A stretch of 64,000 nucleotides of DNA from Corynebacterium breve (GCF_030252165.1 NZ_CP126969.1:1364001-1428000); one strand, 5' to 3'; positions 1 to 10,046 are shown, counted from the stretch's first letter. Translations and numbers: made by a program. The notes: generated by a model from the sequence alone, not told the origin.

Positions 1-723
1 GCAACCACCCAGGTGAGGCGCAGTGGTCTCATATGCCTTGATGTAGTAGTCGGTAGCGTCCGCGAGGAAGGTGCCACCAGGGGTGCCGAGCTCGCGCCAC
101 TGGGTGGTCTCCTTGGTGGTAAGCAGAGTCTGCAGGGTGACATCAAGACCGATCATGGTCACGTCCTGGGCCCGACGGAAGAGTAGGTTGGTCGCTTCAG
201 GGTCTTGGTTCACGTTTGCTTCGGCCCACGCGGAAACGTTGCCCGGTGCGGTCAGGGCTCCGCCCATCATCACGATGTGGGCGTTTTTGGCAAAGTCTTC
301 GTCCGCTTCGATGGCTGCCGCGATGGTGGTCGACGGGCCAGTTGGTACGATCACGAGGTCGTCGCCGTACTTACGCACTGATTCGACTAGGAAATCCACC
401 GCGGACTTCTTTTCTGCATGGCGCTTCGGCTCAGGAAGTACTGCCTCGCCGATCCCGTTGGTGCCGTGGATGAACTCGGAGATCTCTAATACTTCGAACG
501 AATCACGCTTGCGCGCGTGATCTGGGCCTGCAAACACGGGAACATCATCGCGGCCAAAGAGCTCCAAGATGGCTAGTGAGTTACGCACTCCCGTCTCCAC
601 CAAGACATTGCCGTACGTGCCGGTAACTCCGATCACCTCTAGTTCGTCGGAGCCCAACGCGTATGCAAGCGCCAGAGCATCGTCGATACCAGTATCCAGA
701 TCCAAAATGATCTTGCGGGCCAT
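1..723 (-). CDS. Inosine/uridine-preferring nucleoside hydrolase, 3'-truncated by the window edge
   Basis: The first 241 codons are present and the C-terminus lies outside the window. The protein opens MARKIILDLDTGIDDALAL, the Asp-rich N-terminal motif (DxDxxxDDxxAL) that binds Ca2+ in nucleoside hydrolases. It continues with GVTGTYGNV and a PVFAGPDH-type segment typical of the family. The enzyme hydrolyses the N-glycosidic bond of ribonucleosides, giving base plus ribose for salvage; the preferred nucleoside cannot be read from sequence. The ATG at 723 is preceded by AAGGAG at about 8 nt. It lies 55 bp downstream of ribF on the same strand, so cotranscription is possible. Confidence 0.88.
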   Translation of the reverse strand, partial: MARKIILDLDTGIDDALALAYALGSDELEVIGVTGTYGNVLVETGVRNSLAILELFGRDDVPVFAGPDHARKRDSFEVLEISEFIHGTNGIGEAVLPEPKRHAEKKSAVDFLVESVRKYGDDLVIVPTGPSTTIAAAIEADEDFAKNAHIVMMGGALTAPGNVSAWAEANVNQDPEATNLLFRRAQDVTMIGLDVTLQTLLTTKETTQWRELGTPGGTFLADATDYYIKAYETTAPHLGGC

Positions 724-778
724 AAAAGAATCTCCTTGAAATGAAAAGTAGAAATGCGCCTTACACTGTAGACCCGGT

Positions 779-1747
779 TCAGGAATTCAGCTGAAGGATC
801 TTGCGAGTCGTTGCCACATCGTTAGCCATGTTGACCAAAAGATCGTCGACGGAGTTGAACTTCACCATGTCACGAACCTTTTCCACAAATTCAACGGTTG
901 CGATACGGCCGTACAGGTCGGCATCTTGGTCCAAGATAAACGATTCCACGGACCGCTGATTGTCCCCGAAAGTCGGGTTGGTGCCGATCGAAATCGCCGC
1001 GGGATAGCGCACGCCTGGTTCCATATCGCCATCCAGCTCGCCTTCATCCACTACGGTAAACCAGCCTGCGTAGACGCCATCGCCTGGAAGTGCTTCCGCT
1101 TCGTCAAAGTATTGGTTAGCTGTCGGGTAGCCCAGCTCTTTGCCACCACGGCCAGCCCCTCGCTCGATCTCAGAAGTCACGCTGAAACGACGCCCGAGGG
1201 CTTCCGCTGCACCGCGCACGTCGCCCGCGGTGAGGTCGTTTCGAATATTCGTGGAACACACGCGCACGCCATCGTCGACAAGCAACTCGACGATGGTCAC
1301 GCCCACACCGTACTGCTCCCCCAACGACTCCATGGTCTGGGACGTACCCAACCCACCGGCGCCAAAAGTGAAGTTCTGCCCGACCAACACGTGTTTCGCA
1401 TTAAGCTTGTCGACGATCACGTTGCGGAAGTAATCCTGCGGACTCTCCCCTGCGAGCTCCTCAGTGAAATCGATGATCAGCAGGTGATCGACGCCCAACT
1501 CGGCAACGAGATCCGCACGCTCTGCTGGAGTTGCCAGCATCGTCGGGGTGCGCTCCGGGGCGAAAACGGCAACTGGGTGCGGATCGAATGTCATCAGCAC
1601 ACACGGCACGTCAAGGTCGCGTGCTTTTTCTACCGCGTTGGTGATCAGCCGCTGATGACCGCGGTGAACACCGTCGAAAACACCGATGGTGACCACAGTT
1701 CCCTTTTCTAAAGCGGGAACTGAATCTAGTCCATACCAAATATCCAC
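779..1747 (-). CDS. ribF: Bifunctional riboflavin kinase / FAD synthetase
   Basis: This 322-aa cytoplasmic enzyme phosphorylates riboflavin to FMN and adenylylates FMN to FAD. The N-terminal nucleotidyltransferase domain carries VVTIGVFDGVHRGHQRLI, with the HxGH-type motif, and later DFTEELAGESPQDYF. The C-terminal flavokinase domain has GRGGKELGYPTAN and ends with GRIATVEFVEKVRDM. I chose the GTG at 1747 (VDIWYGLDS), because the longer reading upstream runs antisense through truB. It is divergent from truB with only 30 bp between the two starts. No FMN riboswitch is visible upstream. Confidence 0.95.
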   Translation of the reverse strand: MDIWYGLDSVPALEKGTVVTIGVFDGVHRGHQRLITNAVEKARDLDVPCVLMTFDPHPVAVFAPERTPTMLATPAERADLVAELGVDHLLIIDFTEELAGESPQDYFRNVIVDKLNAKHVLVGQNFTFGAGGLGTSQTMESLGEQYGVGVTIVELLVDDGVRVCSTNIRNDLTAGDVRGAAEALGRRFSVTSEIERGAGRGGKELGYPTANQYFDEAEALPGDGVYAGWFTVVDEGELDGDMEPGVRYPAAISIGTNPTFGDNQRSVESFILDQDADLYGRIATVEFVEKVRDMVKFNSVDDLLVNMANDVATTRKILQLNS

Positions 1748-1777
1748 ACCGTAAAGAGTACGGCATACTTGATATTT

Positions 1778-2671
1778 ATGACCGATCCCCTTCATCAATC
1801 CGGAATCGTCGTCGTGGACAAGCCACAAGGTATGACAAGCCACGACGTCGTCGCCCGTCTGCGCCGCTTCTTCTCTACCCGCAAAGTGGGCCACGCTGGA
1901 ACTTTGGACCCAATGGCCACTGGCGTGCTCGTCGCAGGTATCGGTCGTGGCACTAAGCTTCTCGCTCACTTTGTTGCCCATGACAAGGTCTACGCTGCGA
2001 CGATCCGTCTGGGGCAAGCGACAACCACGGATGACGCTGAGGGTGAGATCACGAGTACGGTGGATGCTTCGTCGATCAGCGACGAGCAGATCATGACCGG
2101 GGTAGCCGCACTGACCGGCGAGATCGAGCAGAAACCGTCGAGCGTGTCCGCGATCAAGATCGACGGCAAACGAGCGCACGAGTTGGTGCGCGAAGGCAAG
2201 CAGGTTGATATCCCGGCCCGCCCGGTCACGATTTTCACGTTCGATGTTCGCGCAATCCGTCGCCACGACCAGCTCATCGACGTCGACGTGTGGGTGCACT
2301 GCTCCTCGGGCACGTACATCCGCGCACTCGCGCGCGACCTCGGTGTAGCCTTGGGAGTCGGCGGGCACCTAACTGCTTTGCGACGAGAAGCAGTGGGTTC
2401 CTTCACCCTCGACGACGCCACGCCCCTGGCTGACTTGGAAGCGGCACCGAAATTCTCGCTCACGATCGACGAAGCCATGAAGCGTGCCTGGCCCGTCGTC
2501 GAAGTGAACGTCGATGAGTACGCCGCGCTGTCCATGGGCAAGTGGCTTGAACCGCGCGGGCTCAAGGGCGTGCACGCGGCGGTGGGCGCCGACGGTCGCG
2601 TCGTAGCGCTTATCAAAGAGCAGGGCAAGCGTCTTTCGACAGTGTTCGTGGCGCGGCCATCTACGCTTTAG
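1778..2671 (+). CDS. truB: tRNA pseudouridine(55) synthase
   Basis: This 297-aa enzyme isomerises U55 of the tRNA T-loop to pseudouridine. GIVVVDKPQGMTSHDVVARLRR and GHAGTLDPMATGVLVAGIGRGTK are the TruB signatures; the Asp of GTLDP is the catalytic residue. A second conserved block is SSGTYIRALARDLG. The C-terminus carries a short actinobacterial extension with a PUA-like fold region. The ATG at 1778 fits the family better than an in-frame TTG nine bases earlier. A TA-rich hexamer ends about 8 nt before the ATG, so the gene may be leaderless. The stop codon overlaps that of the convergent phosphopantetheinyl transferase by 4 nt. Confidence 0.95.
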   Translation: MTDPLHQSGIVVVDKPQGMTSHDVVARLRRFFSTRKVGHAGTLDPMATGVLVAGIGRGTKLLAHFVAHDKVYAATIRLGQATTTDDAEGEITSTVDASSISDEQIMTGVAALTGEIEQKPSSVSAIKIDGKRAHELVREGKQVDIPARPVTIFTFDVRAIRRHDQLIDVDVWVHCSSGTYIRALARDLGVALGVGGHLTALRREAVGSFTLDDATPLADLEAAPKFSLTIDEAMKRAWPVVEVNVDEYAALSMGKWLEPRGLKGVHAAVGADGRVVALIKEQGKRLSTVFVARPSTL

Positions 2672-3327
2672 GCCTTGATCGCGGTGCTCACGATGACGTA
2701 GTTTCCGCGGACTCGCCAACGACCCTCGATGAACGGTAATGGGGTTGGTCGCACCAGCAGGTACGCAACCAGTGTCCCGTCGAGGCGCAGATCGATCTCG
2801 GCGTCCTCGAAGCCGAGCCAGCGATGCGTCATCGGGAACCATGCCTTGTACACGGCTTCCTTCGCGCAGAATAGAAGCCTGTCGGCACCCTTGATTCCCG
2901 CGGCGCGCAGCTTATGCAGTTGGCTCAGCTCTCCACGGCGCGCGATCTGCTCGAGCACACCCTCCGGAAGCGGTTCCGCTGGTTCGGCATCGACACCAAG
3001 CGCCAGCACCTTCGATTTCGGTGCCGCCACCGCCGCGCGAAAACCCTTCGTGTGTGTTAGAGAACCCGTAAAACCCTCAGGCCACAGTGGCATACCGCGT
3101 TCTCCGCGCAAGATCGGGCCGCGATTGTCCGCACCAAGCTCATGCAGGGCTCGGTGGGCGCACCAGCGGGCATCGCCAAATTCTGCTTTACGACGATCAA
3201 CCGACTGCGATACCAACAGCTGCTCCAACGGATCCAGCTCGTGGTAATTAGTCAGGTCCACTCCTTTGGGCTCGGAGAGGATATAGACGTACCGTGCTGC
3301 CGACGGGAAAAGCTCTTCGTCTTGCAT
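2668..3327 (-). CDS. 4'-phosphopantetheinyl transferase (Sfp/EntD type)
   Basis: This 219-aa protein should transfer the phosphopantetheine arm of CoA onto acyl or peptidyl carrier proteins, such as fatty-acid and mycolate synthases. Visible motifs are the Mg2+-binding GVDAEPAEPLP and the family signature FCAKEAVYKAWFP, followed by the FEDAEIDL strand. PLWPEGFTGSLTHTKG matches the P1 loop region. The ATG at 3327 overlaps the stop of the upstream phosphoesterase by one base (TAATG), which supports this start and translational coupling. It is the last gene of the rimP-to-pptT operon. It is homologous in kind to mycobacterial PptT, but the exact partner set is inferred. Confidence 0.9.
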   Translation of the reverse strand: MQDEELFPSAARYVYILSEPKGVDLTNYHELDPLEQLLVSQSVDRRKAEFGDARWCAHRALHELGADNRGPILRGERGMPLWPEGFTGSLTHTKGFRAAVAAPKSKVLALGVDAEPAEPLPEGVLEQIARRGELSQLHKLRAAGIKGADRLLFCAKEAVYKAWFPMTHRWLGFEDAEIDLRLDGTLVAYLLVRPTPLPFIEGRWRVRGNYVIVSTAIKA

Positions 3328-4127
3328 TAGTCCTCCACCTCCAGCACCGGATACGGCCACGGTTCTTCACGTTCGTATTTCGACCACTCCTTGGGGTAGC
3401 CCAAGGACACCTCGATGTGCTCGATGCCGTCGTAGGTGGTGACATCTGGGATATGTAGGTGACCGTAGACCACTGCTTTGGCGTTGTAGCGCTGCGCCCA
3501 CCCGCGGGTATGCCTGGTGCCACACCACAGCGCGATTTCGCTCCACCGCATCCGCATCGTTGGTTCTTGCACCAACGGCCAGTGGTTAATCAGGATTGTC
3601 TCGCCTTCAATACGTGACAGGCGCTTGGTCGAATACGTCAGGCGGTCCCAGCACCAAGCACGTACATCGACAAACGGCGCGATAGCCAGCTCGTCCGTCA
3701 TCATGATGTGCTTCTCTTCGGCTGCCTTTACGGCTTCCTCCACTGTCATTCCCGGCCCGCGGAAGGAATAGTCGTACAGCGTGAACAGTGGCACGATTGT
3801 GACCCCGTCGAAGACTGGGTATTCGTCTTCTGGTGTGACTACGCCGATTCGTCGTAAAGCGAGGACCAGCTCGTCGTACTTGTGGCGGCCTCGTGCCCTG
3901 TCGGTGGCACGACAAAACAACTCGTGGTTGCCGGGGACCCAGATCACCTTGGCGTAGCGCTGCGTGAATTCGCCCAGCACGCGGACGACCACGTCGGTTC
4001 GTTCGGCGACATCACCGGCAACAATTAGCCAGTCGTTGGGGTTGGGCGGCGTCAACGTAGCGATGTGCGCATGATTGGCTTTCACCGCCGCGTGCAAATC
4101 GGAGACGGCCCACAGTGTTGTCGTCAT
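3327..4127 (-). CDS. Calcineurin-like metallophosphoesterase
   Basis: This 266-aa cytoplasmic protein has all the classical dimetal motifs in order: SDLHAAV (D-x-H), IVAGDVAERTDV (G-D), VPGNHELFCRA (G-N-H-E), INHWP, and YGHLHIPD (G-H-x-H). The length is typical of the stand-alone actinobacterial family next to phosphopantetheinyl transferase genes. The substrate is unknown. The close 1-nt coupling to pptT suggests a link to carrier-protein or CoA metabolism, but this is inference only. It starts 4 nt downstream of the MATE gene stop. Confidence 0.85.
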   Translation of the reverse strand: MTTTLWAVSDLHAAVKANHAHIATLTPPNPNDWLIVAGDVAERTDVVVRVLGEFTQRYAKVIWVPGNHELFCRATDRARGRHKYDELVLALRRIGVVTPEDEYPVFDGVTIVPLFTLYDYSFRGPGMTVEEAVKAAEEKHIMMTDELAIAPFVDVRAWCWDRLTYSTKRLSRIEGETILINHWPLVQEPTMRMRWSEIALWCGTRHTRGWAQRYNAKAVVYGHLHIPDVTTYDGIEHIEVSLGYPKEWSKYEREEPWPYPVLEVED

Positions 4128-4130
4128 AAC

Positions 4131-5441
4131 TTAACTTTCTACCAGCTCGGTGGTTGCCCACGCCATGGATTTGAACCGCAAGATCACACCGACGAAGCGA
4201 ATGAGGATAAACGAAAGCAGCCCAATCCAGATTCCCGTGAGCCCACCGCCAACCAAATGGCTAATCCACACACCCGGCAGGAATCCCAACAACACCGACA
4301 AAATCGTGAGATTGCGCAGGAATACAGCGTCGCTTGCGCCGAGCAACACACCGTCGAGCGCGAACACAACACCACCGAGCACGATCATGATCAATAGCAG
4401 CCACCAAGGGGTTTGCATCTGCTCCAGCACGGCCTGCTCCGAAGTGAAGATTCCCTGGATTGCACCAGCACCAATGCCAAAGACCGCTGCAAGACCCAGA
4501 GAGAAGATCATTGAATACAAGGTGACCTTCTGCCCCACTTTGCGAGCATTGTCAGTGTTTCCGCTGCCCAAGGCCGAACCCGTCAGAGTCTGGGCTGCAA
4601 TGGCAAGCGAGTCCAGCACCAAGGTAATAAAGTTCCACAGTTGCAACATGATCTGATGCGCGGCCAGTGCTACAACAGACACACGGGCGGCAACCGCAGC
4701 CGCCGAAATGAATGCCACTTGGAAGGACAGCGACCGCAAAATGAGGTCGCGACCAAGCACAAGCTGGCGCTTCATCACGGCCCACTTTGGGCGCCAACTA
4801 CCTCGGTGTTGTCGTCGCAAAGCAACCAGGAAGCAGCTTGCTGTGATCGTTACTCCCAGGACATTCGCTGCAGCAGATCCGACCAAGCCCCACATGTCCA
4901 CGAAGATCGGTATCGCGACCGCACCTGGAACCACACCTGCCAGCGTGAAATACAACGGCCACTTGGTGTTTTGTATGCCACGGAGCCAACCGTTGCCAGC
5001 CATGACGATCAGCGTCAGTGGGATTGCGAAGGCGGAAACATGGAGCCAAGCCGCAGATCGCTCCGCGGTGTCAGGCTCTCCTGTCAACCCCAATGCGATG
5101 GGGTACGCGAAGACCCACACGATGGTGGCAAGAATCAGACCCACGGAAAGTCCGACCCACGTGGCCTGCACGCCTTCTGCGATGGCCTTGTCCCTTTGCC
5201 CCTGGCCGTACAAACGCGACGAGCGCGCAGTAGTGCCGTAGGACAAAAAGGTCAGCTGCGTGGTTACAGTCGATTGCACTGTAGTGCCGGCTGCTAGGGC
5301 GGCGAGTTCAGCGGAGCCGAGCCGGCCAATCACTGCAGTGTCCAGCAGCAGGTACAACGGCATCGCCGCCAGCACCCCTAGTGCGGGAAAAGCGAGTGAA
5401 AAGATGGTGCGGGCAGAAATCTCTCGTATCTCTGGGGTCAC
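4131..5441 (-). CDS. dinF: MATE family efflux transporter (DinF-like)
   Basis: This 436-aa polytopic membrane protein has about twelve hydrophobic helices and the internal duplication expected of MATE antiporters. The start REISARTIFSLAFPALGVLAAMPLYLLLDTAVIGRLG is the typical first half with the conserved DTAVIGRLG. The second half begins around RDLILRSLSFQVAFISAAAVAARV. These proteins export cationic compounds using Na+ or H+ gradients; the substrate is not predictable. The GTG start at 5441 lies 2 nt from the nrnA stop, so the two are certainly cotranscribed. Confidence 0.88.
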   Translation of the reverse strand: MTPEIREISARTIFSLAFPALGVLAAMPLYLLLDTAVIGRLGSAELAALAAGTTVQSTVTTQLTFLSYGTTARSSRLYGQGQRDKAIAEGVQATWVGLSVGLILATIVWVFAYPIALGLTGEPDTAERSAAWLHVSAFAIPLTLIVMAGNGWLRGIQNTKWPLYFTLAGVVPGAVAIPIFVDMWGLVGSAAANVLGVTITASCFLVALRRQHRGSWRPKWAVMKRQLVLGRDLILRSLSFQVAFISAAAVAARVSVVALAAHQIMLQLWNFITLVLDSLAIAAQTLTGSALGSGNTDNARKVGQKVTLYSMIFSLGLAAVFGIGAGAIQGIFTSEQAVLEQMQTPWWLLLIMIVLGGVVFALDGVLLGASDAVFLRNLTILSVLLGFLPGVWISHLVGGGLTGIWIGLLSFILIRFVGVILRFKSMAWATTELVES

Positions 5442-5443
5442 TG

Positions 5444-6403
5444 TTATGCAAGCACGCCGATCAGCTCGTCGACAACTGCCTCAGGCGCCCCGGACGTCGA
5501 GTACCCTGCAGCCGGCTTGTGCCCGCCACCGCCAAGTCGGCCAGCTACCTGGGAAACATCGATGGCGATGGAGCGCAGCGAGACTGACCAGTGCTCAGGC
5601 GCGATTTCCTTGAACACTACGCCGACGTCGGTGCCGATCAGAACCCGCACGTAGTCGATCAGCACCTCGATGGCTTGCTGAGTCATGTGCGACAAGTGTT
5701 CGTCACGCGCTACGAGCACCGCGAGTTTGAGACCGTGTGCTTCCTTGACCTGGATCTGAGACAATACTGTTCCCAGATGTTGGAGATCCTCGGCGGTCAC
5801 CGCATCCATCAAATCAGTCGAGATCTGGCGTGTATCCAGCCCATATTCCATCAGCTTCGCGGCCAAGGTATGCATATGTGGCGTGCCCCAGCGGAAACTA
5901 CCTGTGTCGGTGAGCAATCCCGCGTATAGGCAGTACGCAATGGTGTTATCCAGCTCGATCCCGAGCTCACCGATAATGTCATAGAGAATCGTCGTGGTGG
6001 ATTCCGCATTGGCGATCAGGTTCATACCGCCAAAACCTGGGTTGGTTACGTGGTGGTCGATGACCAGAACGTGGTCCTTCACGGTATCGATCGCTGGCGC
6101 CAGTGCACCGGTGCGATCGAGCGACGCACAGTCCACGGTCACGATGAGATCTGCGTCGGGAAGTTCGCCGGTGAACACAATCGACGAGGATCCAGGTATG
6201 CACCGAAGGTTTTCCGGGATCGAGCCGTTTTCGCCAATGACGACGTGGACGCGCTGGCCATTCTTCTCCAGCGCAGCGGCGAGCGCACACGCGGATCCAA
6301 TGGCATCGGCGTCGGGGCGGATGTGGGTAACAATCGTTACCGTTGCTGCTTGAGCAATGGCACGCGCAGCTCCAGCTACATCAATCGCCTTGGCGTGAGT
6401 CAT
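5444..6403 (-). CDS. nrnA: DHH/DHHA1 phosphoesterase, oligoribonuclease / pAp phosphatase NrnA family
   Basis: This 319-aa protein likely degrades nanoRNA oligonucleotides and dephosphorylates 3'-phosphoadenosine 5'-phosphate. The N-terminal DHH domain shows VTHIRPDADAIGSACAL (metal ligands), LIVTVDCASLDRTG and the name-giving VIDHHVTNPGFG. The C-terminal DHHA1 domain ends with GGGGHKPAAGY. It directly abuts rbfA, whose stop is at 6404, the same order as in mycobacteria. A pAp phosphatase in this operon could serve phosphopantetheinyl transfer, which releases 3',5'-ADP; that link is inference. Confidence 0.92.
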   Translation of the reverse strand: MTHAKAIDVAGAARAIAQAATVTIVTHIRPDADAIGSACALAAALEKNGQRVHVVIGENGSIPENLRCIPGSSSIVFTGELPDADLIVTVDCASLDRTGALAPAIDTVKDHVLVIDHHVTNPGFGGMNLIANAESTTTILYDIIGELGIELDNTIAYCLYAGLLTDTGSFRWGTPHMHTLAAKLMEYGLDTRQISTDLMDAVTAEDLQHLGTVLSQIQVKEAHGLKLAVLVARDEHLSHMTQQAIEVLIDYVRVLIGTDVGVVFKEIAPEHWSVSLRSIAIDVSQVAGRLGGGGHKPAAGYSTSGAPEAVVDELIGVLA

Positions 6404-6844
6404 CTACTGACCGTCACTTTCGGTCTTGTATGGGTTCGCATCGCCAGCTGGTTTTGCGTTCGCTTTCAGCTTAGCCAGCTCTTCGTCGCGTGCGCGTGCC
6501 TTAGCCAAAAGCTCTTCCATTCGGGCAGATGCCTCCGGGACGGTGTCAAGCTCGAACGACAGCGTTGGGGTAAAGCGCACGTTGAGTTCATCGCCGACGA
6601 TCTTGCGCAGCTGACCACGCGCCTTATGCAGCGCCTCTGCTGCCTGGGCTACGTCGGGCTCTTCGTCGATCGTGCGACCGCGAACCGTGTAATACACAGT
6701 TGCATCGTGCAAATCGCCAGTTACTCGGGTATCGGTGATGGTGACTAGTTCAAGGCGTCGGTCTTTAACGGAACGCTCGATAGCGCTGGCAACAATCGTC
6801 TGGATCCTCTTGGCCAGGCGGGCCGCGCGTGGACTATCAGCCAT
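6404..6844 (-). CDS. rbfA: 30S ribosome-binding factor A
   Basis: This 146-aa protein assists late 30S maturation by binding near the 5' helix of 16S r[26 protein letters not shown] and [25 protein letters not shown] match the KH-like RbfA fold, and [27 protein letters not shown] is the C-terminal signature. The ATG at 6844 has AAGGAGATGAC directly upstream. It is preceded by a 151-bp gap containing a striking palindrome, which may separate its expression from that of infB. Confidence 0.95.
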   Translation of the reverse strand: MADSPRAARLAKRIQTIVASAIERSVKDRRLELVTITDTRVTGDLHDATVYYTVRGRTIDEEPDVAQAAEALHKARGQLRKIVGDELNVRFTPTLSFELDTVPEASARMEELLAKARARDEELAKLKANAKPAGDANPYKTESDGQ

Positions 6845-6924
6845 GTCATCTCCTTGCGAGTCGGTCGGGTATGTCTAGCCTAACCAGTGTACCCAGTCGC
6901 ACACAGTCTGTTAAGTCTCAACCT

Positions 6925-6986
6925 GCTTAACGACGACACCCCCGTCCACGGGTTCAAAACCGCGAGCGGGGGTGTCGTCGTCAAGC
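6925..6986. repeat. 19-bp inverted repeat between infB and rbfA, built from two TCGTCGNNAAGC copies
   Basis: The arms at 6925-6943 and 6968-6986 pair over 18 of 19 positions around a 24-nt loop. The outer 12 bases of each arm are copies of the dispersed motif (GCTTAACGACGA on the left, TCGTCGTCAAGC on the right), followed inward by CACCCCC/GGGGGTG. No run of T follows on either strand, so this is not a canonical intrinsic terminator, though it may attenuate transcription from infB into rbfA. Confidence 0.8.
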
Positions 6987-6995
6987 GTGCTGGTG

Positions 6996-9941
6996 CTAGG
7001 TGCGTGGGACCTCGACCATTTCGTAGACCTGGATGATGTCATCAACCTGGATCTCTGGGTAGGACAGAACCACACCACACTCGTAGCCCTTGTCTACCTC
7101 GGTAACGTCGTCCTTCTCGCGACGCAGCGAGTTGATCGTCGCGTCGGAAACAATGACGTTGCCGTCGCGGACCAAACGTGCCTTCGCGTTGCGCTTGAGC
7201 TTGCCTTCGGTAACCATGCAACCTGCGATGAGGCCGACAGCGGATGCCTTGAAGATCTGACGGATCTCCGCAGCACCAACTTCCTTCTCCTCGTAGATCG
7301 GCTTGAGCATGCCCTTCAGAGCAGCCTCAACCTGTTCGATGACTTCGTAGATAACCGTGTAGTAACGAATATCCACGCCCTCTTCGTTGGCTTCCTCAGT
7401 GGCCTTGCCCTCGGAGCGAACGTTGAACGCAATGATGACTGCATCGGATGCCGCAGCGAGGGTGACGTTGGTCTGAGTAACAGCGCCGACACCACGGTCG
7501 ATGATGTTGACCTGTACCTCGTCGTCGACCTCGATGTTGAGCAACGCGTCCTCGAGCGCTTCGACAGAACCTGCATTGTCGCCCTTGAGGATGAGGTTGA
7601 GCATGCTGGTTTCCTTGAGCGCCTGATCCAGGTTCTCCAGGGAAACGCGCTTCTTCCGACGCGCCTGCAGTGCGGAACGCTGGCGAGCGTCACGCTGCGC
7701 AGCAATCTGACGTGCAACACGGTCATCTTCAACGACCAACAAGTTGTCGCCTGGCCCAGGAACACCGTTGAGGCCTTGGACCTGGACTGGGCGGGATGGA
7801 CCTGCCTCCTCCACGTCGTGGCCCCACTCATCGACCATGCGGCGAACGCGACCGAAGTTGGAACCAACGACAATGGAGTCACCGACGTTCAAGGTACCGC
7901 GCTGAACCAAAATGGTAGCGACAGGACCGCGACCACGGTCGAGGTGAGCTTCGATGGAGATACCCTGCGCATCCATGTCTGGGTTCGCAGTGAGCTCCAG
8001 CGCCGCATCAGCGGTCAAGGTAACGGCCTCTAGGAGGTCATCGATACCGGTGCCCTGCTTTGCAGAGATGTCGATGAACATGGTGTCGCCACCGTATTCT
8101 TCCGGAACCAATCCGTACTCAGTCAGCTGACCACGGATTTTCTCCGGCTGCGCCTCTGGCTTATCCACCTTGTTCACAGCCACGACGATTGGCAGGTCGG
8201 CTGCCTTCGCGTGGTTGATCGCCTCCACGGTCTGCGGCATGACGCCGTCGTCCGCTGCGACCACAAGGATAGCTAAGTCGGTCGAGCGAGCACCACGGGC
8301 ACGCATGGCGGTAAATGCCTCGTGACCTGGGGTATCCAGGAAGGTAATGGTGCGTTCTTGATCGTCAACGTCGACCGTTACCTGGTATGCACCAATGCCC
8401 TGGGTAATGCCACCGGCCTCGCCGGAACCAACATTAGCCTTGCGGATACTGTCAAGCAGTCGAGTCTTACCGTGGTCAACGTGACCCATGACGGACACTA
8501 CCGGCGGGCGACGCTCAAGATCCTCGGATTCTCCCGCGTCCTCGCCGTACTGTAGGTCGAAGGACTCGAGTAGTTCACGATCCTCGTCCTCAGGGGAAAC
8601 GAGCTGGACCTCGTAGTTGATCTCAGCGCCCAGCAGCTGCAAGGTCTCCTCGGACACAGACTGTGTCGCGGTGACCATCTCGCCCAAGTTGAACAGAGCC
8701 TGAACCAGGTTCGAAGCATCGGTGCCGATCTTCTCAGCGAAGTCAGACAAGGAGGCACCCTGACGCAAACGTACCGTTTCGCCACGCCCATCTGGAAGGC
8801 GTACGCCACCGACTACGTTTGGTGCCTGCTGCTCTTCGTACTCGCTGCGCTTCTGTCGCTTTGACTTGCGTCCACGACCCGGTGCGCCACCTGGGCGTCC
8901 GAATGCACCAGCGGTACCGCCACGACGACCGCCGCGGCCGCGGAAACCGCCACCTGCACCCGGTGCGCCTCCCTGGCTTGGACCGTTGCCCTGGCCACCG
9001 CGACCAGCGCCACGTCCTCCGCCGCCGGAGCGACGACCAGGTGCCTTAGACGGCATCTGACCTGGGCTTGGGTGTGATGGCATCTCCGCTGGCGACGGGG
9101 TGCGTCCGCGTCCACCGCCACCACCTGCGCCGGCGTTTCCGCCTGGACGTGGTGCCGGACGATCACCGGAACGCTGCTGTCCTCCACCGCGGTTGCCGCC
9201 TGGCTTCGGGCCACCTTGTGCTGCGCCACCGCGGCGGTTTTGCTGCTGCTGTCCTCCACGCCCGCCACCTGGTCGTGGTGCGGGACGTGGCGACGAGCCA
9301 CCGCCGGTAGAAAATGGGTTGTTGGCTACGCGTGGAGCCCCACCCGGCTTCGGGCGTGGTCGTGGCATCGCCCCTGTACCTGCAGCAGAATCGCGGGAGT
9401 CCGCGAGCTTCTTTGCGGTTTCGCCAGGCTTTGGCACACCGGCTCCGGGCTTCGCTGCAGGAGCAGGCTTTGGTGCTGCTGCGCCTGGGGTAGGCGCGGC
9501 CGCTGGCTTCGGTGCCGCCGGCTTGGATGCCGCAGGCTGTGCAGCAGCCGGCTTCGGTGCCGCTGCTGGCTTTGGAGCGGCTGGCTTCTTCGCAGCTGCT
9601 GCGCCAGGGGTTGGCGCGGTCGCTGGCCTTGGAGCGGCAGGCTTCTTTGGAGCAGCACCACCTGGGGTGGGTGCGGCAGGCTTTTTAGCCGCAGCGCCTG
9701 GCTTGGCGCCTGGCTTGGCGCCAGGCTTCGCTGCGGGCTTTGCGGCGGGCTTGGAATCAGCGCCGTCTTGCTTGCCACTCTTGTTTTCGTAGATAGCCGT
9801 CATCTTTTTGACCACCGGTGGTTCGATGGTGCTTGATGCGGTCTTTACAAACTCGCCTTCCTCTTTCAAGGTAGCGAGCAGTTCCTTACTTGTTACGCCG
9901 AGCTTCTTTGCCAGCTCGTGAACGCGTAGCTTTCCGGGCAC
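6996..9941 (-). CDS. infB: Translation initiation factor IF-2
   Basis: This 981-aa GTPase places fMet-tRNA in the ribosomal P site. The N-terminus has the IF2_N helical domain ([19 protein letters not shown]). A long low-complexity linker follows: an Ala-Pro-Lys-rich part, about residues 55-180, and then a Gly-Arg-rich part, about 195-360. Next come the second IF2_N module and the G domain with [13 protein letters not shown] (P loop), DTPGHEAF and NKVDKPEA. The C-terminal beta-barrel domains end with [19 protein letters not shown]. The GTG at 9941 has GAGGAG six bases upstream. The GC-rich linker generates several long open frames on the opposite strand that are not genes. Confidence 0.97.
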   Translation of the reverse strand: MPGKLRVHELAKKLGVTSKELLATLKEEGEFVKTASSTIEPPVVKKMTAIYENKSGKQDGADSKPAAKPAAKPGAKPGAKPGAAAKKPAAPTPGGAAPKKPAAPRPATAPTPGAAAAKKPAAPKPAAAPKPAAAQPAASKPAAPKPAAAPTPGAAAPKPAPAAKPGAGVPKPGETAKKLADSRDSAAGTGAMPRPRPKPGGAPRVANNPFSTGGGSSPRPAPRPGGGRGGQQQQNRRGGAAQGGPKPGGNRGGGQQRSGDRPAPRPGGNAGAGGGGGRGRTPSPAEMPSHPSPGQMPSKAPGRRSGGGGRGAGRGGQGNGPSQGGAPGAGGGFRGRGGRRGGTAGAFGRPGGAPGRGRKSKRQKRSEYEEQQAPNVVGGVRLPDGRGETVRLRQGASLSDFAEKIGTDASNLVQALFNLGEMVTATQSVSEETLQLLGAEINYEVQLVSPEDEDRELLESFDLQYGEDAGESEDLERRPPVVSVMGHVDHGKTRLLDSIRKANVGSGEAGGITQGIGAYQVTVDVDDQERTITFLDTPGHEAFTAMRARGARSTDLAILVVAADDGVMPQTVEAINHAKAADLPIVVAVNKVDKPEAQPEKIRGQLTEYGLVPEEYGGDTMFIDISAKQGTGIDDLLEAVTLTADAALELTANPDMDAQGISIEAHLDRGRGPVATILVQRGTLNVGDSIVVGSNFGRVRRMVDEWGHDVEEAGPSRPVQVQGLNGVPGPGDNLLVVEDDRVARQIAAQRDARQRSALQARRKKRVSLENLDQALKETSMLNLILKGDNAGSVEALEDALLNIEVDDEVQVNIIDRGVGAVTQTNVTLAAASDAVIIAFNVRSEGKATEEANEEGVDIRYYTVIYEVIEQVEAALKGMLKPIYEEKEVGAAEIRQIFKASAVGLIAGCMVTEGKLKRNAKARLVRDGNVIVSDATINSLRREKDDVTEVDKGYECGVVLSYPEIQVDDIIQVYEMVEVPRT

Positions 9942-10046
9942 TTGTCTCCTCTTGGTTTGAGCTAGAGGGAGCGGCCACGGAAAGGCGGCCGACCTCTAGA
10001 CGTTTACTGTGACTTTCATCGCTGATGCTTCATGGTTGTGTACTCA

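Noticed and set aside
926-1711. 261-aa plus-strand open frame opposite ribF
   Set aside because: RibF motifs are complete on the minus strand; the plus frame is compositionally a shadow.
1748-1777. Possible FMN riboswitch upstream of ribF
   Set aside because: The gap to divergent truB is only 30 bp, too short for an RFN element, and no conserved element bases are visible.
6972-9836. Long plus-strand open frames opposite infB, one Pro/Ala-rich
   Set aside because: They mirror the GC-rich Ala/Pro/Gly linker and G domain of IF-2; no recognisable domain and no start signals.
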